DNA of 64,000 nt from Clostridiales bacterium (GTDB taxonomy: Bacteria; Bacillota; Clostridia; Christensenellales; Borkfalkiaceae), in contig JAFLVO010000001.1 of assembly GCA_022508245.1 (NCBI GenBank), positions 186,001 through 250,000 on the forward strand. Reading direction: 5' to 3'. Position 1 is the first letter of the stretch. Every line of letters begins with the position of its first letter. A program made the translations under genes and the position numbers. This document shows, in pieces, positions 9,508 through 17,062 of this stretch. The notes under the pieces are model-generated. The model had not been told where the DNA came from and did not search any database. It saw nothing but the letters and a program-made list of their open reading frames with translations.

Positions 9508-9521
9508 CGGTAGTGACTTAA
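9393..9521 (+). pseudogene. spoIIID: Truncated spoIIID (left repeat copy)
   Basis: Reads M-W-D-Y-I-S-E-R-V-V-K… for 42 codons and stops at TAA 9519–9521. The first ~38 residues match the intact SpoIIID at 33334 apart from one substitution (E for D at residue 7), including nearly all of the helix-turn-helix ('TVRAAASHFNISKSTVH'). After 'TVH' the homology ends and the frame reads T-V-V-T-stop. It lacks the basic C-terminal half, so it is probably non-functional, although its leader and ribosome site (GCGGGG, then ATG) are intact and a small HTH peptide could in principle be made. Confidence 0.85.
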
Positions 9522-9557
9522 CAGAACGGTTTGTGTTTTTATTGAAATAAATTATCA

Positions 9558-9598
9558 AAGCAGGGCAGATTTTTTTGTGAAATCTGCCCTGCTTTTTA
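9558..9598 (+). terminator. Strong hairpin terminator downstream of truncated spoIIID
   Basis: Stem AAGCAGGGCAGAT / ATCTGCCCTGCTT closed by a T-rich loop and followed by TTT. It lies just inside the left border of the island and isolates it from chromosomal read-through. Bases 9599–9732 between it and the MATE gene show no further clear feature. Confidence 0.8.
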
Positions 9599-9732
9599 CG
9601 TTTTTAGCCCGAATAAGCCAAAGATCTGTTAAAAATGCTCAAAATCCTTGCGAAATACACGGAGGGTATATATAATTTTTATTGTTATAAGAATTAGCAA
9701 AAAAAAGACGAAGACTATGATTAGGTAAAAAG

Positions 9733-11052
9733 ATGAAAGAAAAGTTTAAACAACTAAAAAATTTTAACTGGCGACTGTTTGCGTCGCTTTGTGCTCTTGC
9801 GCTCATTCCCGCAGTATATCAAACGGTCAGAACCTTTATTATTTCATCCAACGGTGAAAGCAGCGCATTCGATATAATCGGGCAAATTGAGTGGTTTGAT
9901 TTAATCGACGAAACATTGAGAGCGTTTCTTATAATTCCGCTTTATTCTGTATTGAACAAGTTATTAAAACAAGACGAAGAAAACTTTGCAAAACATACTT
10001 TTAAGGTAGGTGTAATCGCTTTTGCATTATACACTTTGTTTTCTGTCGGAGTTTTAATTTACGGCTCTGTATTGGTAGCCGCAATGAATCCTGCGGAAGT
10101 CGATCTTGCCGTAACAAATCAATACCTGCAACTTGAAACGGTTGCTTTTATGGTCGGAATTTTGCCGAGTTTTTTCAATGTGGTTTTCGTTGTAGTCGGT
10201 AAAGATAAAAACGTGTACATATTTTTAGGCGTGCAAACGGTATTGTCGGTTATTGCAGATTTTTTATTGATTCCGGCAATGGGTGTTTACGGAATAGCCG
10301 CTTCTAATATTATAGTAAACGCATTGCTTGCTGCGGCAGGGTTTTTGGTATTGTTTTTACAAAAGCTTATCAGACCTGCCTGGTATAAAAAGAGCGATTT
10401 GCAAACATTTAAGGAGTGGGGTAAGGTAGGCGTATTTTCCGGAGTACAACAATTCATCGACAACTTAATATATGCCGTAATGATTGGAAAAATGGTAAAT
10501 ATGGTTGCCGAGCAGGGCAACTATTGGATAGCAAACAACTTTATATGGGGTTGGATGCTAATTCCTATAACGGCATTGAGTGAAGTCATTCGTCACGACT
10601 GTAAGGATGGTTATATTGCCTTAAAACAATTCAATTACTATTTTATCGCCGCTTGCGTTGTTCTATTATGGGCTGTCACGATTCCGTTATGGACTCCGTT
10701 CTATCGCTATGCGGAAGGGCTTGAAAATTCGCATGAAATATTTTTAATTACAATCAAGCTTGCACCGTTCTATATTGCTTATGCAGGTTGTGCTATTATT
10801 GACAATTATTTTGTTGGCACTGGACACACCATATATAATGCAGTTAATTCATTGATTATAAACCTTGTGTACTATGGCATTTTCTTTATTCTTTATTTGA
10901 CGAAAGCAATTACTTTTACAATGGACGTTATTATTTTGATGTTCGGTTTCGGTATGGTGGTGCATTTAATTATTTCCATAATAGAAGAACGGCTTTTTTT
11001 CCGTAAACGGGAATTTAAAATATTAAAAACGGAGCAAACGAATTCGGTATGA
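9733..11052 (+). CDS. MATE-family efflux transporter
   Basis: 439 aa with about 12 predicted membrane segments in two similar halves, as in MATE/NorM-type exporters that expel cationic drugs or metabolites using Na+ or H+. Polar residues within the segments fit the family ('LIPAVYQTVRTFIISS' in segment 1; 'GVYGIAASNIIVNALLAAAGF' in segment 6). It overlaps the Smr-type gene by 4 bases (ATGA), so the two are translationally coupled. It sits at the left edge of the island, and no dedicated regulator is beside it. A substrate link to the biosynthesis-like operon at 13–20 kb is possible but unproven. Confidence 0.8.
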   Translation: MKEKFKQLKNFNWRLFASLCALALIPAVYQTVRTFIISSNGESSAFDIIGQIEWFDLIDETLRAFLIIPLYSVLNKLLKQDEENFAKHTFKVGVIAFALYTLFSVGVLIYGSVLVAAMNPAEVDLAVTNQYLQLETVAFMVGILPSFFNVVFVVVGKDKNVYIFLGVQTVLSVIADFLLIPAMGVYGIAASNIIVNALLAAAGFLVLFLQKLIRPAWYKKSDLQTFKEWGKVGVFSGVQQFIDNLIYAVMIGKMVNMVAEQGNYWIANNFIWGWMLIPITALSEVIRHDCKDGYIALKQFNYYFIAACVVLLWAVTIPLWTPFYRYAEGLENSHEIFLITIKLAPFYIAYAGCAIIDNYFVGTGHTIYNAVNSLIINLVYYGIFFILYLTKAITFTMDVIILMFGFGMVVHLIISIIEERLFFRKREFKILKTEQTNSV

Positions 11053-11387
11053 AAAGGTTAAAAGAAATCAATCTGGAAGACGGTAAGCCCACGGTTTCAG
11101 ACGCTCTTATTATATTAAAGTCAAGTATAAACAATGCCAAAAGCGGAAATGTCGGTTGCCTTTATATTATCCACGGTTACGGCAGCAGTGGAAAGGGCGG
11201 AGCTATCAGAGAAAAAGCTCGACAATGGTTGAATGCACAGGCAAGAAACGGCGTTGTAAAATGCGTGATAAACGGCGAGGATTTTAATCTATTCAATTTC
11301 AAGGCTTTGGAGCTTAAAAATACATATAAGGAATTAGAGCAACTATTAAAAGTCTGCAATCACGGCGTTACCGTAGTCGAACTTTAA
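11049..11387 (+). CDS. Smr (small MutS-related) domain protein
   Basis: 112 aa. The Smr signature is visible: an N-terminal 'INLEDGKPTVSDALIILKSSINNA' helix region and the loop 'LYIIHGYGSSGKGGAIR' (family pattern HGxGxGxLR, here slightly altered) near residues 38–55, followed by 'ALELKN'. Stand-alone Smr domains are nicking endonucleases or RNA-processing nucleases in known cases; the Gly-rich HG loop is the active-site region. The coupled position behind a MATE transporter is unusual. The altered loop (SSGKGGAIR instead of GTGVLR) makes activity uncertain. Confidence 0.7.
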   Translation: MKRLKEINLEDGKPTVSDALIILKSSINNAKSGNVGCLYIIHGYGSSGKGGAIREKARQWLNAQARNGVVKCVINGEDFNLFNFKALELKNTYKELEQLLKVCNHGVTVVEL

Positions 11388-11405
11388 CAATCTCAGTCTG
11401 ACAAA

Positions 11406-11446
11406 GCGGCTAATTCGGAACTAAATTCCGAATTAGCCGCGTTTTC
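11406..11446 (+). terminator. Strong 15-bp stem terminator after MATE–Smr operon
   Basis: Perfect 15-bp stem GCGGCTAATTCGGAA / TTCCGAATTAGCCGC with a CTAAA loop, followed by GTTTTCT. Confidence 0.9.
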
Positions 11447-11494
11447 TATCTTTTTATAGGCAATATTCGACAAAATATATGCGAAAAACAAGTT

Positions 11495-11590
11495 AAAATC
11501 CGAAAAAATTTCGTATGTGCCATTGACTCTATGTGCTATTCGTGCTATAATATTCGAAAATATATTAAAAATCCGAAAAAATTTCGTATG
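11495..11590 (+). promoter_or_regulatory. Promoter with flanking perfect 23-bp direct repeats (probable operators)
   Basis: TTGACT (11523–11528), a 17-bp spacer and TATAAT (11546–11551) form a near-consensus sigma-A promoter. An identical 23-base element occurs upstream (11495–11517) and downstream (11568–11590), 73 bp apart. Its core CGAAA-aaa-TTTCG is an inverted repeat, as expected for a dimeric repressor, and the second copy overlaps the ribosome-site region of the ATPase gene at 11602. The layout suggests looping or cooperative repression. Confidence 0.75.
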
Positions 11591-11601
11591 GAGTATAGGA
11601 T

Positions 11602-12891
11602 ATGATCGAGCGTAATAGATATTTAAACCAATTAATCAGTAAAAAAGAAAACGGTATGGTCAAAGTAATAACAGGAATAAGAAGATGCGGTAAATCTTAT
11701 TTGCTGTTCAATATTTACCGTCAGTATTTGCTTTCATTGGGGGTTGACAGCAGTCATATTATCGAGCTTGCCTTGGATGAGGTGGAAAATATTAAGTACA
11801 GAAATCCATTGGAGTTGGCGGAATATATAAAAAGCCTTCTTGTTGATAGAGATAAAATGTATTACATTTTCTTGGATGAAATACAATTGGTAAAAACCAT
11901 AGAAAACCCCTATCTAAAAGGGGATTATGTTAGTTTTGTGGATGTATTACTCGGTCTTATGAAAAAACCTAACGCCGATGTTTACGTTACGGGTAGCAAT
12001 TCCAAGATGTTATCTTCGGATATCTTAACCGAGTTTCGCGGAAGAGGAGATGAGGTACACATTTATCCGTTGTCATTCAGTGAGTTCTATTCTGCGTTTA
12101 AAGGAGATAAACAAGAGGCATGGCGGGAATATTATATTTACGGCGGCATGCCTCACATTTTAAGTCTCGCAACCCACAATGAAAAAAGTAATTATTTGCA
12201 TGAGCTGTTCGATAAAATTTATCTTGACGATATTATAAACAGAAATAAAATTTCCAAGAATAAAGTTGTTTTAGATGATATTTTGGACATTATTTCTTCA
12301 TCGGTTGGTTCATTAACCAATCCTTCGAAAATAGCTAATACATTTTTAAGTGTAAAAAATATTAATATTTCAGACGATACTGTTTCAAGGTATTTAGACC
12401 ATTTCATTGATGCGTTTATGATTTTTAAAGCTAAACGCTACGATGTAAAAGGAAGGAAGTATATCGGTTCACCGGTAAAATATTATTACTCTGATATCGG
12501 ACTCCGAAATGCAAGGCTGAATTTCCGCCAGACAGAAGGAAATCATATTATGGAAAATATCATTTATAATGAATTGCTTATAAGAGGTTTTTCGGTTGAC
12601 GTCGGTGTTGTTGAATATAACTATAAAGAAGACGGAGTAAATAAAAAAACAAATTTGGAAGTTGATTTCGTTGCTAATCTCGGTAGTAAGAAATATTATA
12701 TACAATCCGCTCTGACCGTCGGCGACGAAGAAAAAAGAAAACAGGAAGTAAGGCCTTATAGTAGAATCGCCGATTCGTTTAAAAAGATTGTAGTTGTCAA
12801 AGACAATATCATTCCCTGGCATGACGAAAACGGAATTTTGTATATAGGAATAGAACAGTTCTTGTTGGAAGAGAATGCAATGGATATATAA
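11602..12891 (+). CDS. AAA_14 / DUF4143 ATPase
   Basis: 429 aa. The P-loop 'GIRRCGKS' (residues 25–32) and Walker B 'YYIFLDEIQLV' (~90–100) are followed by 'VYVTGSNSKML', a sensor-like strand with the AAA_14 hallmark 'TGS'. The C-terminal part from ~215 matches DUF4143, including a PD-(D/E)xK-like fold segment 'NLEVDFVAN' with Glu/Asp. Members are common as single genes in anaerobes and are often horizontally acquired; their biological role is not settled. The start is placed at ATG 11602 after GGAG. It is monocistronic, with its own promoter and terminator. Confidence 0.85.
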   Translation: MIERNRYLNQLISKKENGMVKVITGIRRCGKSYLLFNIYRQYLLSLGVDSSHIIELALDEVENIKYRNPLELAEYIKSLLVDRDKMYYIFLDEIQLVKTIENPYLKGDYVSFVDVLLGLMKKPNADVYVTGSNSKMLSSDILTEFRGRGDEVHIYPLSFSEFYSAFKGDKQEAWREYYIYGGMPHILSLATHNEKSNYLHELFDKIYLDDIINRNKISKNKVVLDDILDIISSSVGSLTNPSKIANTFLSVKNINISDDTVSRYLDHFIDAFMIFKAKRYDVKGRKYIGSPVKYYYSDIGLRNARLNFRQTEGNHIMENIIYNELLIRGFSVDVGVVEYNYKEDGVNKKTNLEVDFVANLGSKKYYIQSALTVGDEEKRKQEVRPYSRIADSFKKIVVVKDNIIPWHDENGILYIGIEQFLLEENAMDI

Positions 12892-12937
12892 TACTAACAT
12901 ACCAGAACGGTTTGTATGGATCATACCAAATAACGAT

Positions 12938-12972
12938 AAAACGAGGCAAATCCAGCGTTTTGCCCCGTTTTA
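12938..12972 (+). terminator. Terminator of the AAA_14 gene
   Basis: Stem AAAACGAGGCAAA / TTTGCCCCGTTTT (one A–C mismatch) with a 7-base loop. The intergenic stretch 12892–13283 also holds a short palindrome GTATG-GAT-CATAC near 12915 and otherwise only the promoter described next. Confidence 0.7.
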
Positions 12973-13150
12973 TCTGTTCCGTTACGCATATATGGATGTA
13001 ATCGAGCTGTCGTATTTTTCGCCAATCATCGGAAAAGTAATGATTTTAGGTTGTAACTATGCCATATTTTTATGGACACTTTTAGTCCATAATTATAGTG
13101 AGATTTTACAAGCTAAATTTTTAATATCATTATAAAAGAACGTGAGTTTC

Positions 13151-13179
13151 TTGCTTTATTTTTAATAATATGATATAAT
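13151..13179 (+). promoter_or_regulatory. Sigma-A promoter of the 13.3–20.1 kb operon
   Basis: TTGCTT (13151–13156), a 17-bp spacer and TATAAT (13174–13179), about 105 bases before the first gene of the operon. Confidence 0.6.
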
Positions 13180-13283
13180 TTTTAAAATCGTGCTAATATA
13201 AGATGCTACGCAAGAGATGTTCAGGTTTGTTTGATATTTTCGACATTCACTAAATAAGAACAACTCTGCGTCGGGATATACTT

Positions 13284-15086
13284 ATGAAGAAAAAACCCCG
13301 TAAAAAATTAAATTTGATTAGAGAAAATAAAGAAATATTAAAGTGGGTAATTTTTGTAGTTCAGACGCTTATATCCGCGTTTGTGGGCACATTAATTGCC
13401 TTAATATTTGGTGCAAATTACTATTTGGCACTTATAACCTTTGGCGTCTTAATGGGTTTTTTAATTTTGATGTCGATAGTTATAATTGTAATACAAAATC
13501 AAATTAGTTTGCTTTCTATAATGCAAAAAAGCATTGATGATAAACGATATGAAGAGGCAATACAATATGGTATTGCTATGAGTAAAGTACTATTCTCTTC
13601 AAATAAGAATCATGAGCGTATTCAACTGGGGGAAAAGATAAATGATGCTTGTAAAAAATTGCGCAGTAAGGATAGATCTAATAAAATAAAAATTAATAAT
13701 TTCTCCCTTGATGAGGTGCAGGCAGGCGTTCTTATTGATGACCTTGGTTGGTCTATGCATCTATGTAATCAAAATATTACAGCAATAAATAATATTTTAA
13801 GAGGTATGAATATTGCGAGAACTGCAGCTTCAATTCATATCAGAAATACAGCTCCAAATGAAGACGCCAATGCACTCAAAGGCTACGTTGCTATCATATT
13901 AAAAGGTTATCGGCATTTAACGGGAATTTATTATGAGAATTCCGACACTTTAGAAGAGGCGACGTATTATGAGAATATTACAAAACTAATTTTATCAAGC
14001 GGTAAGGCACTGAAACAAGGGGGGCCGTGTTCAAATTCTGACGAAGGACATTGCTGTGAACTCCCTGGATTAGTATGTGTTAAAGATGGTGATGAACAAA
14101 AGCGTTGTGTTTTAAAGAGTATATTGGCATTATTTTTTAATGAGGACAAAATTGAAAATTTAACAGGTCATGAAATAAGCAAATACATAGGATATACACC
14201 TACTGGAGATGTTGATATATCGGATGTTCAGAAAGATATTGAATTATTTAGTAAACTCACTTATGATGATAAAATGGCGCTTCTTAGTGAGCAGAGTTAT
14301 GCTTGGAGTAGGAACATCATTAAAAAATTAAAGATAACACGGCACATGTCCCTTGTGGAAGAGTATTTTTCTGATAACGAAATTGATTGTAGGCTTTGCG
14401 AAGCAGAAATATATGCCTTAGTATATTATTTCGGGAAACAGTTAGTTAATAACGCTACCGATATGACATTTAGTAATTATCGAGGGCTTATAGAAGGCAA
14501 AGAGGATATGTCAACAAAAGATTTGCGGTTTATTAGCATAATCAATGAAATTGAAATGGATACTTTATCTCTTGGTCTATCTCGAGAAAGTGGTGAGTTT
14601 CAGGATGAAAAGAATCAAAGGATTGCTAAAGTTAAAAGTAATTTAGAATTCACGATGAAAAGTTCGGAAACTCCACGCGTCGACCTGTATGTTCGCAACG
14701 CTTGCCGTTTGTTGGAGTTGTATTTAATTGAGTTTAATGCGCTTCATCGATATAGAAGTTCACATGAATGTAAAATAAATGCCGCAATTTACCTTAAGGA
14801 GACAGACAGAGTGTATGGAGAGCTCCGTAAACATGCAAATCGATACAATGAGGTAAACGAAACATATAATGAAGTTAAACGCGAGTTTACGCACGCTGCC
14901 CATATTTCTCCCAAAAAAGTGGTGATTAAGGATTTAAAGAAAGTTGGAGAAGATAAAATCATTAGTCTTTTAGCCAACATCCCATCGGATTATGCGAAAT
15001 GTTCAATTTGTGAAAACGTGTATGTTTCACCTGATGTTGAGGAAAGAGTTGCAAAAATAAATGAGAAATGGAGAATTAAATCATGA
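13284..15086 (+). CDS. Unknown two-TM membrane protein, first gene of biosynthesis-like operon
   Basis: 600 aa; I do not recognise the family. A basic N-terminus (KKKPRKK) precedes two membrane segments at ~20–43 and ~47–71. The remaining ~530 residues are soluble and mostly helical, with a repeat-like opening ('KSIDDKRYEEAIQYGIAMSKVLF', resembling one TPR-type helix pair). A Cys-rich insert lies around residues 248–274 (Cys in 'PCSNSDEGHCCELPGLVC' and a following 'KRCVL'), and a C-x2-C ('KCSIC') sits near the C-terminus. It overlaps the next gene by 4 bases. It could be a membrane scaffold or sensor for the pathway that follows. Codons are AT-rich compared with the flanking chromosome. Confidence 0.7.
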   Translation: MKKKPRKKLNLIRENKEILKWVIFVVQTLISAFVGTLIALIFGANYYLALITFGVLMGFLILMSIVIIVIQNQISLLSIMQKSIDDKRYEEAIQYGIAMSKVLFSSNKNHERIQLGEKINDACKKLRSKDRSNKIKINNFSLDEVQAGVLIDDLGWSMHLCNQNITAINNILRGMNIARTAASIHIRNTAPNEDANALKGYVAIILKGYRHLTGIYYENSDTLEEATYYENITKLILSSGKALKQGGPCSNSDEGHCCELPGLVCVKDGDEQKRCVLKSILALFFNEDKIENLTGHEISKYIGYTPTGDVDISDVQKDIELFSKLTYDDKMALLSEQSYAWSRNIIKKLKITRHMSLVEEYFSDNEIDCRLCEAEIYALVYYFGKQLVNNATDMTFSNYRGLIEGKEDMSTKDLRFISIINEIEMDTLSLGLSRESGEFQDEKNQRIAKVKSNLEFTMKSSETPRVDLYVRNACRLLELYLIEFNALHRYRSSHECKINAAIYLKETDRVYGELRKHANRYNEVNETYNEVKREFTHAAHISPKKVVIKDLKKVGEDKIISLLANIPSDYAKCSICENVYVSPDVEERVAKINEKWRIKS

Positions 15087-15673
15087 AGACTTTATTTCTT
15101 GTAGTTGGTGCAATTGGAAGCGGTAAAAGCAGTGTATGCAAATACTTATTCTCTGAAAGCAAGCTTGGCAAAATAGCTTTCATTGCTTCTGATGAATATA
15201 AGATAAAATATTTTAATGTGGAAGTAACAAAAGGAAATAAAGGTTATCGTGCTGCTGATGAACTAATGATGGAAGCATTAGAGATGGCTGCCGCTGATAA
15301 TAATGTTGATAACATACTTGTTGAGTTTTGTCCAATGAGACAAAATAAGATAAGAACAATATTATCTATCGTGAACAAGTATAATTTAAAAGTTATTTTA
15401 TTTTTAGTCCATACAGAAGGTTCAGATGTAAACGTAAGTAGAACTTCATTGAGAAATGAGACATCGGATAAAGTAGATCAAAAGAAAGTATTGAAAAGCT
15501 ATGAGTATGTTTTCATTAACTCGTTTATATTTATGGAATCGGCATCAAGAGTATACTTTATAGACAACTCGAAAACAATGCCCAGAGTTGTCGGCTTTTT
15601 AAAAAATAACACAATGAGCATCTTAGATACTAAATGCCGTTGGATAAAAAAAATAAGTGAAAGGTTATCTTAG
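15083..15673 (+). CDS. P-loop kinase-like protein (AAA_33/zeta-toxin-like)
   Basis: 196 aa. Walker A 'GAIGSGKSS' (residues 9–17) lies at the very N-terminus, followed by 'IASDEYKIKYF', where the Asp is placed like the catalytic/metal Asp of small-molecule kinases. 'NILVEFCPM' near residue 75 plays the Walker B role. Overall it resembles AAA_33 or zeta-type kinases that phosphorylate small metabolites or sugars. Its stop lies 9 bases before the next ATG. The substrate is unknown; the neighbours suggest a sugar or polyol intermediate. Confidence 0.7.
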   Translation: MKTLFLVVGAIGSGKSSVCKYLFSESKLGKIAFIASDEYKIKYFNVEVTKGNKGYRAADELMMEALEMAAADNNVDNILVEFCPMRQNKIRTILSIVNKYNLKVILFLVHTEGSDVNVSRTSLRNETSDKVDQKKVLKSYEYVFINSFIFMESASRVYFIDNSKTMPRVVGFLKNNTMSILDTKCRWIKKISERLS

Positions 15674-15682
15674 GAGGGTAAA

Positions 15683-16366
15683 ATGGTTGTAAAAACGTCT
15701 GACGAACTCATTAATGCTTTGGTTGGCTATGCACTTGCAAAGAAAAAAAGATTTATCTTCATTTCTGGTAATGGCGGTTCTGGGAAATCTGAGTTAGCAA
15801 AAAGAATTGTTGCATATGCTTCACAATTTGGTCATTCTAATGCGATTGATATGGACGAGTTTGTGGTAGACACTGCTCTAAGAAAGAGTGCATCATTGGA
15901 ATGGGAATTTGATGGCGAGAAATTGACTGGTAGGTGTACTACTTCGTTTAAGTCCGCATACTTCATTCAAAATATTCACGCCATAATTGCCAATGTTGCC
16001 CTTAATAACAATTACTATCATTGGCCCAAAAAAGCTAAAAGCATTGACGAGTGCAAGCTGATTTATGGTGATGCGGTCATCACTGTGGTTGAAGGAATAG
16101 GCAGTGTTTTTCTTAATAAAAGCCTAGTGGACTCGATAAGTATCTTTATCGAGTGCGATGAGGATATTGAAATTGCACGCAGACTTCAAAGAAAAAGGTT
16201 CTCTAATGAGCAGACCATAGAGGATATAAAGAAAAGTTCTGTTGAAAGAAATTCACAATACAAAGCGCTGATATTGCCCCATCGAGATGAACACGATTTG
16301 ATTTTAACAAGCAATGAGGACTACTCTTTCTCAATTGCAAAAGACAAACTGAATATTATCCTCTGA
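15683..16366 (+). CDS. Uridine kinase/phosphoribulokinase-like P-loop kinase
   Basis: 227 aa. The P-loop 'GNGGSGKS' (residues 29–36) is followed by 'IDMDEFVVD', the acidic strand for substrate binding, and by 'TVVEGIGSVF' near residue 135, the 'hEGI' strand typical of uridine kinase and phosphoribulokinase relatives. A lid region 'RRLQRKRF' holds the arginines expected to clamp ATP. A strong AGGAGG site stands 7 bases before the ATG, and the gene shares its stop with the start of the HAD gene (TGATG). A second kinase in the same operon suggests two phosphorylation steps. Confidence 0.75.
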   Translation: MVVKTSDELINALVGYALAKKKRFIFISGNGGSGKSELAKRIVAYASQFGHSNAIDMDEFVVDTALRKSASLEWEFDGEKLTGRCTTSFKSAYFIQNIHAIIANVALNNNYYHWPKKAKSIDECKLIYGDAVITVVEGIGSVFLNKSLVDSISIFIECDEDIEIARRLQRKRFSNEQTIEDIKKSSVERNSQYKALILPHRDEHDLILTSNEDYSFSIAKDKLNIIL

Positions 16367-17052
16367 TGTATAAATTACTTATTTTTGATTTGGATAACAC
16401 TCTGATTGACTATTCGACAACCGAACGACTGGCTATTGAGAATATTTGCCAAAAGTTGTGCATTGCCACTAAGGACTGTTATCGATTATACAGAGACAGT
16501 AATCGTCTTGCACGTGAAATTTATCCAAATATAACGCATGAAAAGCTTCTCGATTTTCGTAAAAAACGGGCTGAATATTTTTTACAGTCTGTAAGTTGTT
16601 CCGATACGGCATCAGTGGATTGCTTTCTTGCTCTCTATTTGGCAGAAATGAGCAAGGGAATTGTTTTTGACGACGTAATTGAATGTTTAGAAAGATTAAA
16701 AGGTCAATGTGTGATGGTGATAGGTACAAATGGCGATAATGTCACCCGATACAACAAGGTCAAAAGCGCCAATTTGACGGAATACTTTCCATGGGTGTTT
16801 ACGAGTGAGATGCTAAATTGCAGTAAACCGCAAAAAGAGTTCTTTCTAAAAATTATTGAGCAGTTTCCATATGATGTCGAAAGTGTTCTTGCAATAGGCG
16901 ATGATTTAAAAAATGATTATATCTGCGCAAAAGATGCTGGGATTGATTTTTGTTTTATCAATAGAAAAAGAATTGAGCTAAATAAAAACGTCAAACCACA
17001 ATATGTAATTTATTCTTTGGCAGAGTTGGAGCATATTGTCAACGCCAATTAA
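16366..17052 (+). CDS. HAD-superfamily hydrolase
   Basis: 228 aa with all four HAD motifs: motif I 'FDLDNTLID' (nucleophile D8, acid/base D10), motif II 'VIGTNGD', a conserved Lys in 'CSKPQKEFF' and motif IV 'IGDDLKNDYICAKDAG'. The helical cap lies between motifs I and II (~residues 20–95), as in subclass I phosphatases. Typical activity is phosphate removal from a small phosphorylated metabolite. It is translationally coupled to the kinase upstream. In a route with two kinases it may trim a phosphorylated intermediate. Confidence 0.85.
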   Translation: MYKLLIFDLDNTLIDYSTTERLAIENICQKLCIATKDCYRLYRDSNRLAREIYPNITHEKLLDFRKKRAEYFLQSVSCSDTASVDCFLALYLAEMSKGIVFDDVIECLERLKGQCVMVIGTNGDNVTRYNKVKSANLTEYFPWVFTSEMLNCSKPQKEFFLKIIEQFPYDVESVLAIGDDLKNDYICAKDAGIDFCFINRKRIELNKNVKPQYVIYSLAELEHIVNAN

Positions 17053-17062
17053 AGAGGTGCTA

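Noticed and set aside
12875-13135. 86-codon frame after the AAA_14 gene
   Set aside because: It contains the AAA_14 terminator hairpin and has no ribosome site.
15083-15673. Zeta-toxin of a toxin–antitoxin pair
   Set aside because: Although the fold is similar, there is no epsilon-like antitoxin and the gene is embedded in an enzyme operon.
17036-17062. Upstream TTG start for the isomerase–IucC fusion
   Set aside because: It lies inside the HAD gene without a ribosome site; ATG 17063 has AGAGGTG.
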